64,000 bases of DNA from Talinum fruticosum (lineage: Eukaryota; Streptophyta; Magnoliopsida; Caryophyllales; Talinaceae). Under the pieces are notes generated by a model. The model was not told where the DNA came from. It saw only the letters and a list, made by a program, of their open reading frames with translations, and ran no database searches. Made by a program: the position numbers and the translations under genes. Positions 1-12,439 of this stretch are shown here, one piece after another. The stretch spans positions 1-64,000 of the forward strand of contig JAITYX010000183.1 of assembly GCA_021018815.1 (NCBI GenBank). The letters run 5' to 3'. Numbering within the stretch: position 1 is the stretch's first letter; each line of letters opens with the position of its first letter.

Positions 1-585
1 CAAAGTTCGGTGCATGGTCCTACAAAGACATGGCAGGGATAAATCCAAGTATAGCGGAACAAAAAAATTCCACTTTACGAGGACACCAAACCAGATTATG
101 CGAAGCTCGAAGCATGAAACATGAATAGGCACTGAAGATTAAGGAAGAAGTCTAGAAGCGATTGGAGATTGGGTTAATGAATGTAGTCCACTATCCTTAG
201 TCAATAACAAACACAATTCCAGGTTTCGAAGAAGGATGGTAGGGTTCGAATGTGTGTTAACTTTAGGTATATAAACAAGGCATATCCCAAGGGTGATTTT
301 CCGTCGGCTTATATCGACATCCTAGCATAGTGGGGACATGCTCTGCTCTCATTTATGGATGGCTATACTAGGTACAATAAGATGAAGATGGACGAAGAAG
401 ACATGGAGAAGACAACCTTTGTCACTCAATGGGGGACATACTTGTTGTGTGGTAATCCCATTTAGGCTTAAGAACGCTGGCGCAACATATTAGAGGACAA
501 CTACAACACCATTGCATGAAATGATCCACAATGAAGCAGAGGTCTATGTCGATGACATGATCATTAAGTCCAAGGATAGGGCAGG
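1..585 (+). pseudogene. Element A, part 1: Ty3/gypsy (Tat-type) reverse transcriptase fragment
   Basis: Frame-shifted + strand RT of a gypsy element that enters from outside the window. Readable blocks are VRMCVNFR near 240-265, then GHALLSFMDGY near 337-370, EEDMEKTTFVTQWGTY near 395-440, and the catalytic block YVDDMIIKSKDRAG at about 544-585. These match the plant gypsy RT order. Stops and indels occur throughout, so it is dead. It ends exactly where the LTR of element B begins, and the same protein continues at 42151 (HLPK..KKFFERLRKY), 41.6 kb away. Confidence 0.9.
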
Positions 586-2543
586 TGTAGGAACCACAGC
601 CGTCACCGAGCTTCCTGATGTACCTTTGGCGTATTTTTGTTTTTTGGAAAATGGGTTTGAAAATGATTTTTAGGGTTTTGAAAGATGAACTTTAGAATGT
701 GGGATGAACCTTTTATTAAGATTGTCGAATTTTATTAAGTTGAATTAAAGATAAATCATGTTGAATTGATTGGCATTTCATTGATTATTTTATTTTGAAA
801 ATTATTTTCGAATTCCTGGTATGTCGTTTCTTAACCGAACAAGATAACACAAGATTAAAGATTCACATTTGCCGCGCAGCTTTAGGGCCAAATTGGTGTA
901 AATACACCAATCTGGACCGAAGCCATGGCCACAGAGCCACAACTTAAGGAATCAGCCGCGGCCTTTGGCCGGCAAGTAGATTAGGAAACCCTAATTCTTC
1001 TACCTGCAATCGAAAAGTCACGATGCAATTTTTTAGTGAAAAAAACAAAAAAAGGAGTCGCTGGCCGCTTTTTAAGAGAGAAAAACTAAGAAAAACAAAA
1101 TGTAAAATAAAATTACTCTTCCGCCCATAGTGTGGATAAGACCAAAAAGGCTAAAATAACTTCATCGGTCTTAGAACTCATACTCGAATTTGAGGGCGAG
1201 GGTATGAAACATAGGGATAAACCCTTCCGTTCCGCCCGTTCGAAGACGACCATTACTAGTTTAAGTAGTGAATCTAAATAATGTGAAAAATGCAGGCATA
1301 CAACAACATGCTAAGTGAAATTAAAGCAACCAAAGATAGTAAAAGAAAGCGATAAAGAAAACGGTAAAGAAAATAAAAGCGGAAAGGTCAAGAAAGCGAG
1401 AAAATAAAAGGATTACATTAGGCGGGAGGAATTAGAATGCAATACAACTTTGACCCACAATATGAAAAGCGATAAAAAACATAAAATAAACAAATAAACC
1501 GTTTGTAAGTTGAATCCTTGCCCTCAAGTTATCCCATGTACTCGATCTAGATCTTCACAATGGATCTCCCGATGCGACGGCAACAAATCCAAGAAAAGAG
1601 GGCTCTTTTATGGGTTGTGAAAAGGTAAGTTTGTAAGGGATAGTAGAGATAAGCTAAATAAATGCATAGAGATCAGAATAATTGAATATTTTTAGCTCTT
1701 TGCAAGGATTCAACTACAATGTGTACAAGAGAGGGGTGTTTAAGGTTACTTTTCAGCAGAGTAACGTTAAGGTATGAACTCTCTAATTAGCTTTTTGCAG
1801 CATTACGCAGAGGAGAAAGTCATACGGAAATGAGAGGCAAGGCTCTCTATTTATAGAAAGAGACCTAGGTCACAAATGACCTAGGGTTGCTCTCGGCCCG
1901 TTGTCCAAAATAACGAAAAGAAAACGAGGCCGAAGCGAAGCTTAAACCAAATAGAAAGGATAAAACAAGATAGAAATCCAGTGGGGGCGCCAATCACCCT
2001 AGTGTTCCTAGGATTTCGTGCCCTAGTGTGTTGAAGAGGGAGTCTCTAAGGCAAAATGTTGCGTTCCACTTAAAATGTACGGGGTTGCAGGTGCCGGCCA
2101 TGACGTCGTTTTGAGGGGAAAATCTTCTAGTCTCGAGTGGATTGTCTTATAACTTAAACGCTACACTTTGATGCTTGTGATTATGAAATCCAACGTTTTA
2201 ACCCCATCTTCAGGTCTTCAACTCTGTTTCGATTAGACAAAAGTAAAACGTACTATTCTAAACTTAGAATTTCCAGGTACACAAGACTTGTATTCAATTG
2301 TTTGTGGAGGCTGTGCTCGGTCTTGGATCGTCCGAAAAAATAGGGGATTTTTGGATCGACCTAAGGCGTAAGGCTATTTGTTTGGTGTTGCAGGGTTCTT
2401 TGTGGTTTACTAGTCTCCGTCACACAAATCAAACACGATCCGAGATCAAAATCTTCAAACAGGATTCATTATTTTATCATCAAGCCGACGGAATAAAAAA
2501 CGAACTAAATGAGATAAAGGATAACAATTTTTAGGTGTCTACA
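586..2543 (-). repeat. 3' LTR of element B
   Basis: 1958-bp LTR. On the minus strand it starts TGTAGACACCTAAAA and ends GGTTCCTACA. A TATA box reads CTATAAATAGAGAG on the minus strand at about 1843-1856, which sets the orientation. It is similar along its length to the LTRs at 3030-4987, 40101-42150, 45717-47666 and 54702-56338. Short + strand reading frames inside it are not genes. Confidence 0.9.
890..913 (-). other. Conserved LTR stem-loop (copy in B 3' LTR)
   Basis: Element-sense reading AGATTGGTGT / ATTT / ACACCAATTT. Two C-G pairs of copy A are replaced by T-A pairs, and one A-T by a G-T wobble. Confidence 0.7.
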
Positions 2544-2563
2544 ATTAGCCCCCACCTTGACCG
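2544..2563 (-). other. Polypurine tract of element B
   Basis: Read on the minus strand, AAGGTGGGGGCTAAT abuts the 3' LTR. The same tract (AAGTGGGGGCTAAC) abuts the 3' LTR of element A at 45703-45716. This is the expected site and composition for plus-strand DNA priming. Confidence 0.8.
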
Positions 2564-3024
2564 AGTTTAAAAGATGAAGGGTCAAAGTAGACATTAAAGG
2601 ATACTCACCTCAATCCTTTGCAGTGAGTTTTATACTCGATTGATGTGTAATATTTTGAATTGGTTGTCGTCGAACCCGAACTCCGAGAAAGAGGCATGTA
2701 CTTGATCGCGATGTAGGCGTTCGAAGTCCGGTAAGAGGGTCCTAAGCTTGACTTGATCGGATTCCGAAGCTTGGTGGATTTTGATGCTGAAACTTCGAGC
2801 ATTTCTTGATCTAAAGCTTGACTAAATAATATGTTCTACTAACATGCTTGTTAGTCGATAATCATATCGACGAAAGTTCAGCAGTATTATCCGAATAACT
2901 CGATCGAAGACAGACTAAACTTTTGATCTTTGGTGGGTCCAAGAGTTCCCGGTTGTATACATATGGTGCAAAGAAGTCATATGGCACGACCGATGGGACT
3001 CCCGCAAGCTAGTCCACAAGCTAG
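2564..3024 (-). other. Non-coding 3' region of element B between antisense frame and PPT
   Basis: No coding sequence seen. It resembles 54444-54701 (element H) and, in reverse complement, 45260-45700 (element A), so it is a conserved untranslated part of this family. Solo LTR J is inserted at its inner end. Confidence 0.7.
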
Positions 3025-3029
3025 GGCTG

Positions 3030-4987
3030 TGTAGGAACAGAGGCCCGCCGAGCTTCTCCACTTGTGCTTGAGTCTCTTTTTTTGAGGATTGATTTTGACG
3101 ATGGTTTTGAAAGTCGAGTTTAGAATGTAGGGATGAACCTTTCATTAAGATTTTTTGAGTTTTATATTAAATTTAATTAGTCAAAGTTTGAATGAAGATT
3201 TTATTAATTATTTTTAGAATTCCCGGAATCTTATTTTCTAATTAAAGAATAAATAAAACTAGGGTTTCAATCCTGCCATGAGGCTTTAGGGCCATCTTGG
3301 TGTGAAAACACCAATCTAGAATGAAGCCTCACCGCCAACCACCCAGGCACGAGCGACGGCCTATGCCAGGCAAAGGCGGCGCCGACCGAAGCGGAGGCCG
3401 ATGGAGTCGGCCTCGACCTCCGCCTTGGTGAGCAGATCCGAACCTTATCTTACTATTCCTCCAACCATAAAACACTAAGATGCGAATTTGAATAGAACAA
3501 AGCATAAAATAAAGAAGTTTCCAATTAGTTTTTAGGAAAAAAACTAACAAAAAAAAAGAAAATAAAGTTTTCTCTTCTAATCTTAGTATGGGAAAGCTAA
3601 GACTCAAAGAGGCTAAAACAATGACTCCATCGGTCTTTGAACCGAGAATCGGATTCGGGGCGAGGGTATGAAACGTAAGGAAAACCCTTCCATTCCGTCC
3701 TGTCTGAAGACGGCCATTACTAATTTGAGTAGTGTATTCAAATGATGCAAGACAAACAAGCAAAAGGCATACCAACCAAACATAATAAAGAAAGCGATAA
3801 AGAAAGAGGTACGGAACGCGATAAAGAAAAGAAAAGCGAGAAATAAAATAATTACATCGATCGGGAGGAATTAAAAAAGCGATTACGTCTCTTAAACCAC
3901 AATACAAAAAGTTATAAAAAGCGTCAAAATAAATAAACCATTCGAAGGCCGAATAATTGCGCTCGGGTTGTCCCACGTTGTTGATCCGGATCTCCACACT
4001 CGGATCTCCACACTGGATCTCTCTATGCAACAGCGACAAGTAAAAGAAAAGGGCTTGTTTTTGTGAAGTATGTGCGTATGGTATGGTAATGATTAGTTGA
4101 ATAAGTGCCCGAGAGATCAGAATAATTGAATATTCTTTAGCTCTTTGCACGGATTGAACAGATTGTCGATAATAATTAGATGAATGCTTATGATTGATTT
4201 TGACAGAGTAACGTTTAGATTAGAGTATTCTAGTTAACTTTCTGCAGCGTGATGCTAAGGTAGGAAGTCAGTATCGAAATGATAGCCAAAGCTCTCTATT
4301 TATAGGAGAGGACCTAGGTCACAAATGACCTAAGGTTTGCCTCCGTTCAACCATCCAAATAAGTGAAAATAAATCGAGCCAAATCCTAAGAGATAGAACC
4401 GGATAAGAAATGATATAATCCGATTGGCACACACCGGCTAACTCGGGCGCCCTAGGGTTTCGTGCCCCGTTTTGTCTCTAAAGGATTCTCCAAATCAAAA
4501 CGCAGCGTTCAACTTAGTGCTTCTAGAAGGCGGCGCCGGCCACGACGTCGTTTTAAGGGGAGAAGCTTTTAGTCTCGCGTGGACTGTCTTGTGAAGCTTA
4601 AATGCAGCACTTTGATGCTCCCGATCATGAAATGCAATGTTATAATGTTGTCTTCATGTCTTTACCTCCTTGTACTCTAGTTAAAAGTCGAATGCGATGT
4701 CTCGAACTTTGAATTTCCTAGCACACAACACTCGGACTCCATTGTCTCTTAAGGCTGAGCTAGGTTTCGGATCGTCCGAATGAAAAGGGATTTGTGGACA
4801 AACTAAAGGTTAAAGGCTATTTATTTACTTGTTGGGGGTTCTTTGTGGTTTCATCGCCTCATGTTGCACCAATCGATCACGAGTTAGAGATCTAAATCCT
4901 CAAACAGGACTCCAGATTTCATCATCGGGCCAACAAATAAACAACAAAAATAAAGAGATAAAGGATGACACTTTTTAGGTGTCTATA
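3030..4987 (-). repeat. Solo LTR J, Tat family, nested in element B
   Basis: A complete 1958-bp LTR (TG..TA ends on the + strand, from TG..CA) flanked by a perfect 5-bp TSD GGCTG at 3025-3029 and 4988-4992. No internal region or partner LTR is attached, so it is a solo LTR left by LTR-LTR recombination. The TATA box (CTATAAATAGAGAG on the minus strand, near 4290-4305) gives a minus orientation. A long open stretch on the minus strand (3329-4150) is non-coding LTR. Confidence 0.92.
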
Positions 4988-5149
4988 GGCTGCAAAGCGG
5001 TCGTCGATGGGACATCATAGTGCCTCATGACCGGTGCTGACCAGCCTTTGGTATGTCCGGCCCTTGCCATGCTTTGCCGGATTCCCTTGATCTCCCTTGC
5101 CTCTTTTTACTCTTGTCTTATGTGGTTGGCTGGCTTGACCGAATGGGCC

Positions 5150-5157
5150 TATAAAAA
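5150..5157 (+). promoter_or_regulatory. Putative TATA box of the antisense PMD frame of element B
   Basis: TATAAAAAGGG lies about 195 bp upstream of an ATG at 5346. The matching position in element A (minus strand, 45057-45064) reads TATAAAAGGGG, followed in both by a similar TTTGGTGT-like and CTCTTGC-rich leader. The conservation in two copies, on the strand opposite gag-pol, suggests a separate promoter. Confidence 0.55.
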
Positions 5158-5345
5158 GGGTGCTTGGTGTATTCTTTTTGAACAGTTACTCGTTCTCTTG
5201 CATTCTTTCCTTACTCTTATACTTTCTTGCTTTACTCTTCTTCAAAACTAGTTGGTTTCCAAATTCTTTTCTTTAAGATATTTAGAAGAAAAGCTCATCT
5301 TGCAGGGAGGTCAAGAGCTTAAAAACTTATCCAAGACAACGGGAA

Positions 5346-5569
5346 TGGCTTCTGCAGAACGAATGGAATGCGAACGACCTTTTGGTGGAAGCAAAAATCA
5401 TGTTTCTTCCCATGCCATTACCCCTTCGAGTAAGCTAGTTGGCTTAAACTTCCTCCTTTGCTCATTTAGAGTAACTCTTCAACTAAAATTTTGTTGGATT
5501 TTTATCTTGCGGAAGAGCTCAATACGAACTAGTGGAGCTATTCCCAAGTTCATGGAAACGTGTTGAAAA
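5346..5569 (+). pseudogene. Antisense extra frame of element B, first part
   Basis: Begins MASAERMECERPFGG and runs to SGAIPKFMETC near 5566. It is on the + strand, opposite to the gag-pol of B, between integrase and 3' LTR. The same segment is found in element A (minus strand, about 44640-44960, ending SGAIPKFMET). Copia C is inserted just after it and the frame resumes at 24144. Antisense extra frames in this place are known from Tat-lineage gypsy elements. Start codon choice is tentative. Confidence 0.6.
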
Positions 5570-5574
5570 ATGAA

Positions 5575-7013
5575 TGAAGGTTTGCTATAGGAGAGGCTAA
5601 GTCACCCTAGAGGGGGTGAACAGGGTGATGGGAGATTTAAGATAAAAATCAAACTCTTTTGGTACGAAACGGAACATCAACAAATTCCGAGTCTATATTG
5701 GACTCGGAAAGAAAGACACTTAGAAATACATGGAAACCCTCCTGGGGCGGAAAACACGGATAGTGCTAATCCAAGTACCAAGTCAAATCAACTAATTCAA
5801 TTCCCAATTACAAAGGACTGACTTTTACCATAATTGCTCCCTTAGACAATTCCTTTACAAGTTTTTCCTAGACTTAGAAGTTACCTTATTTGATCTAGTA
5901 CTTCCTGACTAAGTTCACCCTTACAGATCGGGGACAACCAAGGTGAGTTAACCATTACAGCTCAGTCAAGGGACTTAGAAAGAAAGTAAGAAAAGAATGT
6001 TAGTGATTACAAGTTACAACTCAAAAAGTAAGAGATTACATATTAGGAGTTATAAGTCGAAGATTGATTAAGAGAACACTAAGCAAGTGTGTAGCAATAT
6101 GTTCAAGCAACAATCTTCAAGTCTTGTGGAATGGCTTCTATTGATAAACATCCAGGCAAAATGACCACTAAGAATTGTTTTGGATCGATGAACTTTATTA
6201 GTCATTATAACGGATAGTTTGAGTCACTCGAAAAGATTCGTTGAGATGTGAACATTGTATAATGGTTTTTAGCTCCAAAAGATGGTCAAATCATCTGGTA
6301 GTGATTGAAAACTAAGGTGGAAACAACCATTAGACTCAAAGTTGTAGTTTTTCAAATTTGTAAACAAACAACCCCGACACGGTGTCCGAACCAAGTCCGG
6401 AAATATTTGTTTTCTATCTGCAAGTTTTTAACGACTAGAAACGAGTTGCTTTTTCTTTTGAACTTCATATTAGGCTTGTTTAAATAACCTACAAAAGCAA
6501 ATCAAAGTGGTAATCAAAGTATAAAAATACATTGGTTTAAGATTAGGCACGAGATAATAATTAAAGTAGAGTAATTAAGCATTTAATTATCTTTCACCTA
6601 AAAGAGTGGAATTTTCTGAGTCTAATATCCATTAGGTTCAGATTCCATCTTAAGTTAATCCCTAAAGATGATCAAGTTATAAAGAATAAAGTATCGGATA
6701 CATAAACTTGATCTAGCAAGTAATTCTCCAGTAAATAAACTAACTTAGAAATTAGAATTAACATTGTAATTCATTTTAACTTGAAATATGAAGTCGAGTG
6801 CTTAAAATAAATGTGTTAGAGAAATTATTTACTCATGCGATGGTTATGAGTGATGTTTGAGTGGGTCGAAACATAGTTCACGAGTGTTATGTGAAAAGAC
6901 TGGTTTCGAGTGGGTCGGACCAGGATGAAAACTTAGATATGAGTTTCTATAAGGCTCGAGAATGACTTAGAATCAAAACCCAAGAGAGATAGAAAGTTAT
7001 ACCTCAGTCTTCA
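5575..7013 (-). repeat. 3' LTR of copia C
   Basis: 1439 bp. The + strand runs from TGAAGGTTTGC to AGTCTTCA. It is similar throughout to 22734-24143 and more distantly to the LTRs of copia D. The TATA seen in the 5' LTR is mutated here (TATTGATAAAC near 6138). Confidence 0.92.
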
Positions 7014-7033
7014 ATCTCCCCTTTTTTATGAAA
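7014..7033 (-). other. Polypurine tract of copia C
   Basis: On the minus strand, CATAAAAAAGGGGAGAT lies directly before the LTR start TGAAGACT. The equivalent tract of copia D lies at 12014-12032. Confidence 0.8.
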
Positions 7034-7469
7034 GGTATTCCATACTTAAGATAGAAACTTGTTAATTCAAATAGTTAAGTTTTCATAAAGAATTGATCGG
7101 AGCAAAAGAAAATCTCAATCGGAACATAAGATTTTTATAGGTGCAACTCGGATCAAAACATAACTCAAAACATATATCTTATTGTAACTAGAGCGAGATA
7201 TGTTAAAGAGTCAAGTATCGGAGCAGACAAAAATATAACTCAGAAACAGATGTGCTCGGAAATAAATATTTCATTAATTGCAAGAAACATATATACAAAA
7301 GTAAATTAAATAAACTCTTAACTCGAAAAAAAAAAGGAAGCTCCCCTAAACCAAACATCTAATTTTCTATGTTTTCTCTCCCCCTTGCATTTCAGCAAAA
7401 AGAACAAAAGAAGGGAGGAAAGAGCAGGTAAGTATAATAGATGTTGGACAAAAATAAAATCGAAGTAAA

Positions 7470-9062
7470 AAAAATTAAGAGGGAGAGCGATCTGTCTTGA
7501 AGAGCGTGATGTGTGCCTACTCCTATTAGCTTGTGTTGACACAATTGAGCTAGGTGGCTGTAGAATTGGTACATCGGCCAAACACGTATCTTCCTCTTCT
7601 TCTTCCGGCTCTTCTCCAAAGATAGGTGCTTGGCAGAGGTTCCGAGGCGAGGGCTTTGGATTGACCGGTTCGCCAGACCTCTTCTAAGGCACTCCGAGTG
7701 TAACATGAGGAGATCACCTCAAGTTCTTTGCTGCCCTGGTCCTAGGATGACTAGCTTCTTCCTCTTTTGATGCTTCTTCTTCTCTTCCTTCACCATTTCA
7801 TTGTTCCGCTTCATTTGCTCTTGCTTCGACTTCCTCTTCGACTTCTTCTTCGACTTCTGCGATTTGGATTTCGAAGGACTCGGAGGACTCCTTAGAAGTT
7901 TTAGAGGATTCTAAGTCCTCAGGTGCCTTAGACCCGCTCTCTTGGCGGCGTCCGATCTGTTCTCATTGTTCCATGATGATATCCTTGAGCTCAAAATCAG
8001 CTCCCAGTTCTTTGTAAGTCGAGAGTGTGGTTATTTCGCATTTGAAATAGTGTTGGAATGAAGCCTTTGAACGACTTCACGGTTGATTACTACTCTTCAA
8101 CTAGAGAGGCAAACTTGTTGGCTATTTAAGAAAGTAGCTCCACAAAAGGAATCGGCTGAGAAACAAAAGGTCCAGCAGGTAGAAGTGGTACATCCGGAGT
8201 AGTTTGAGTCTAAGGTGGAGAACGTAACTCATACGCATGAACTCGGACACCAAGTTTAAATTCCTGGTATCCTAGACCCATAAGTTCGATCCTGCCTACA
8301 CAAATAGCGAGGTTCCAAGCAAGCATTGGCGTCGGAAGGAATAGGGATCTGAAATCGCTTCAAAACAGTGGTCGGGAGTGCCGGAAGGGATATGGAGAAG
8401 ACTTCTTAGAGCTAGCGAGCACAGTTCCCTCTCGCTCTAGAATAAAAGGAAAGAGATCTCCTTCGTAGCCCTTAAGAATATTGTAGAGAACCTTGAAAAC
8501 TTTGGACTTGGGGTTCTCTTTACAAGAATGATAAGAGAAGAAAGTTCTTATCGATTAAAACACGTAAGCCTAGCTTCTAACTTCATTTGAGTCACGAAAA
8601 GTTCATTACGAACTCGGGAACCTCTTTGGCATATTTTTCAATGAAGTCATCAACGAATTCATTGAATGGAACATGATTAGAATTAAGAAAGAGTGCCTTC
8701 ACATAAAAAAATGTGTGAAGTAAGCGAAGATTGATGCGAACAGTCTTACCTTGGACAAGAGAGGTGATTATGCCTTCGAGGTAATTTTGTGAACGTAGAA
8801 CTCACATACTAGATCCGGGTAAATATACTCGGAGAAACAAATATATGAATACACTCCTGTTTTGAGGATTTGTTTCAGCTAAGAAAAAGAAGTTTTAGGG
8901 AAAAACTTGTCGTGTAGGATAAAGTGTTGGGCGGCAAAGTGCTTTGGTGAATCCGAGGCACGCTCTTTGCCTCTGCCTTATGAAACCACAGATTTAGTAG
9001 ACTTAGTTCTGGCCTTCTTTGTGGCCCAACCTCATTCTTGAGCTATTCCTCTTTGAGGCATG
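7470..9062 (-). pseudogene. Extra frame of copia C downstream of pol (envelope position)
   Basis: Minus-strand frame starting MPQRGIAQE near 9062, with blocks KHFAAQHFILHDKFFPKT, LVCEFYVHKI and NEFVDDFIEKYAKEVPEF, then an acidic Glu-rich stretch near 7700-7900 and a final block containing LADVPILQPPSSIV. It is broken by many stops. The homologous frame of copia D (13925-12440) has the same order. It lies between RNase H and PPT, where SIRE/Maximus copia elements carry an envelope-like frame. Some blocks also recall the plant transposon-protein family. I cannot show a membrane segment. Confidence 0.6.
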
Positions 9063-9374
9063 TTCGCGAAGAGATTAAAGAGTGATTGAGAGAGTAGAGA
9101 GAGAATAGAGGACAAAGGGACTTGAGAATCGGAGAGAGAACAAGAGTAAGCGAGAGAGCTTGTGAGCAAGGGTACGAGCAATAGTTTGTAAAGTGAAGAA
9201 AACAATGTAAAGCGATGCTATTTATAGTAGAAAAGGGCTTCCAACCGACTTTTTGACTTGAATACCAAGCAACGGTCCTCGGACCGTTGAGTCACTCTAC
9301 ACAATAATGGCTAGTTTCTCCAACGGTTTTCATCTAATGGCTAGTTTCTGCCGACTATTCGCGTGACGAGAGAA

Positions 9375-9393
9375 AGAGAGAGAGAGAGAAGAA
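9375..9393 (+). repeat. (GA)n microsatellite
   Basis: Short GA run in the region between pol and the extra frame of copia C. Longer GA runs occupy the same place in copia D. Confidence 0.8.
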
Positions 9394-9629
9394 AGGGTTT
9401 TCAAAAACATTTCGAGATTCTCCATTTATCTAGAGATAACCTTAGAATCTTGATGTCTATAAGTCCGACTCAGTAAAGTGTTTGAGTGACTCGGAACCCT
9501 CAAAACAATTTATAATGCATAGCTCAGTCTTGTTCTAAGTCAACTAATCTATTTGTTATATGCTCCGGGCATATAACACTCAATCATGAAAACGTAACTC
9601 AAGCAATAAATCACATATCATGCATTAAT

Positions 9630-10531
9630 CATGCCAAGTTCATTACTAATAAAGCAAAACTAATCCTCACTAAGAGGCTTAGTGAAAATATCGACTCACT
9701 CGAAATTTAGTAGGAATAAATTGATGTTCAATATCACCTTTCTCTGAATGGTCTCTCGGAAAATGATACCTAACCTTCGTATGCTTTGTCTCTGAGTACC
9801 GAACTGGATTCTTAGTGATGTTGATTGCACTTTGATTGGGATAAATGTGAATGATAATCCAAGATCATTCAAGTGTTGCTTGATCCGAAGAATCTAGGCA
9901 CAGCAAGCTCCGACTTCTTCTTTGAGTGTTAAAAGATAAGGGATTGACCCAAAAATGAGCATGTTCCTAAGGTGCTTTTTCTATCAACCTTATATCCAGC
10001 ATAGTCAACATTTGAGTATCCGAGTGAGAGTCAATTATGAGTTTTGAAAATCATACATGAAGATTTTGAGTCCCTGCAAGATATCTAAAAAGTCTATTCA
10101 CCACAACGAGATGTGATTCTTTGGGATTAGCTTGAAATCTTACACAAAAGCGGACACTAAACATGATATCTCGGCCTACTAGATGTGAGATAAAGCATGA
10201 ATCCAATCATACCTCCATAGAGTTTCTAATCTACAACTTTACCTTTCTCGTATGAGTTCAATTTTAAACTGCTATTCATTGATGTTGCTGCATGCTTCAC
10301 ATCTTGTAGCTTGTATTTCTTCAATAGCTCCTTGGTCTACATAGATTGATGGACATAGATGTCATTCCTTGTCTTGTTTGATTTTCAGAATAAGAAAGAA
10401 ATTGAGTTCTCCCATTATACTCATTTAGAACTCCTATCTCATCAATTCGGAGGACTCTTCGCATACATTTTCATTAGTAGCTCCAAAAATCATATCATCA
10501 ACATAAATCTAAAGGATAAAAAAATCATTCC
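9630..10531 (-). pseudogene. Copia C: RT C-terminal part and RNase H
   Basis: On the minus strand the catalytic RT block IYVDDMIFGATNEN lies at about 10505-10460, followed by YSNVDYAGYKVDRKST near 10020-9970 (RNase H) and a C-terminal end NELGM near 9640. Frameshifts and stops are frequent. The N-terminal half of the same RT is at 18690-18990. The two are separated by copia D. Confidence 0.85.
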
Positions 10532-10536
10532 TCGTG

Positions 10537-12013
10537 TAAATGTTTGCTCGTGGAGAGTCCGAGTCACCTTAGAGGGGGTGAATAGGGTGAAGGAGAAAAT
10601 TAAATGATTTTTGCAACAAATCAGCTGAATAATATATTCCGAGTCTAGAATGTACTAAGAAAAATGAAAACACAGAATTACGTGGAAACCCTCCTAGGGC
10701 AGAAAAACACGGACAATGCTAGGCCAAGCACTAAGTCAAATCCACTATTTTGAATCCACAAAATACAAGGACTCGACTCTACCGAAATTGGTCCCTTAAA
10801 CAATTCCTTACAATGTTTTCCTAAACTCGAAGTTACCTTATCCGATCTAGTACTTCTTGACTGAGGTAACCTTTACAATTAGGGACAACTAAGCTGAGTT
10901 AAACCTTACATCTTAGCCAAGGGACCTTACTCAAAAAGTAAGAAAAGAATTTTACTAATAGAAGACTTTTACAACTCACAAAATATTAAGTACGGACTAG
11001 GAGTTGTAAATAGAAGATCGAATATGAAAACAATAACTTTTGCTCAAGTAATGTATTTTGCAATAATGTTCAACAATCGTCTAGTCTTATGAGGTGGCTT
11101 CTATTTATATCCAACCAAGGAGAGTGGCCGTTAAGTCCGGGTTCTAAACATAAGTCTTCATTGGTCATTGTAAAGGCTCTTCCGAGTCACTCGTAAAAGA
11201 TCCGTTGGGATGTGAACGTTGTGCAATGGCTCTTGGCTCCAAAAGGTGGTCTAATCACTTGGTGGCGACTGAAAGTTGTAGTAGAAACAATCGTTAAGCC
11301 TAGAGTTGGAGTTTTCCAGCTTTGAAAACAGACAACCCTTACACGATGTCTAAGCCATGTTCGAAGTAGATAAAGCTTTTCCGTCGGTGATTGATGACTA
11401 CAAGCTGGCTACTTTTTTATTTCAAAATGAGTTCGCCTCGTTTGAATAACCTACAATAGTAAACTACATTGGTTCTCAAAGTATAAAATACATTGGTCCA
11501 AGATTAGGCACAGATAAAAATTAAATTAGAACAATTAAATGCTTAATTATCTTTGGCCTAGAAGAGTGGAATTTTTGAGTCTAATATTCAATATACTCAA
11601 ATTCGATTAGAGTCAATCCTAAGGATGATCATGTTAAAAGAAATAGAACATTAGAGTTTAACGACATGATCCGGTCAAATAATTCTCAAAGAAACAGATT
11701 GACTTCGAATGAGGAATTAACACTCGTAATTCTTTTTGCGTTGAAATATGCGAGTTAGTACTCATAATAAAAGTGTTAGAGAAATTATTTGAGCATGTGA
11801 CAGCTTCCGAGTGATGTCCGAGTGAGTCATAAACATTAGTGTAGAGGATATACAATAATGTGTTTTCTAAGTCGATCAAAAACGAATGAAAACTTATACA
11901 AGAGTTTCTATAATACTCGAATGACTTGAAATCAAAACTTAGGAGAGATAAGATTTATAACCGAGTCTTCATGTAGTACTCGTAATGACTTAGAGTTAGA
12001 ATGTGAGTCTTCA
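10537..12013 (-). repeat. 3' LTR of copia D
   Basis: 1477 bp. The + strand starts TAAATGTTTGCTCG, where the partner has TGAAGGTTTGCTCG, and ends AGTCTTCA. It is followed by the PPT at 12014-12032. Confidence 0.87.
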
Positions 12014-12439
12014 ATCTCCTCCTTTTTGATGAAAAGCATTCCGCACTTAGATAGAAACTTGTTAGTACAAAACTTGAGTTTTCATTTTTACTAAGCGGAA
12101 CATATCGGAGAAAGGAGTGACAAATGAGAAGCATTCCATACTTATAAGATTATATCATCACTCATAACAATTATGCGGATAACACATTAAAGCAAAGAAA
12201 TGAATAGATTATATCGGAGCGAGAAAAGTAAGAAGAAATATCTAACTTAGAAACATGTAACTCAGAAATAAGTCCGTTCGAGAAAAAAAAATTCAGTCAT
12301 TCATTGCTCAAAGAAAGAGAGGATGAGCTCCCCTCGAACACAACATCAAGATTTCTATATTTCTCGCCCTTGCATTTCATCAAAAAGGAGGGAAGAAAAT
12401 ATCAAGTGAGTATAATTGATGTTGGACAAAAAAAAAGAG

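Noticed and set aside
3329..4150. 273-codon open stretch on the minus strand
   Set aside because: Lies wholly inside solo LTR J. Matching LTRs do not keep it open, and it resembles no protein.
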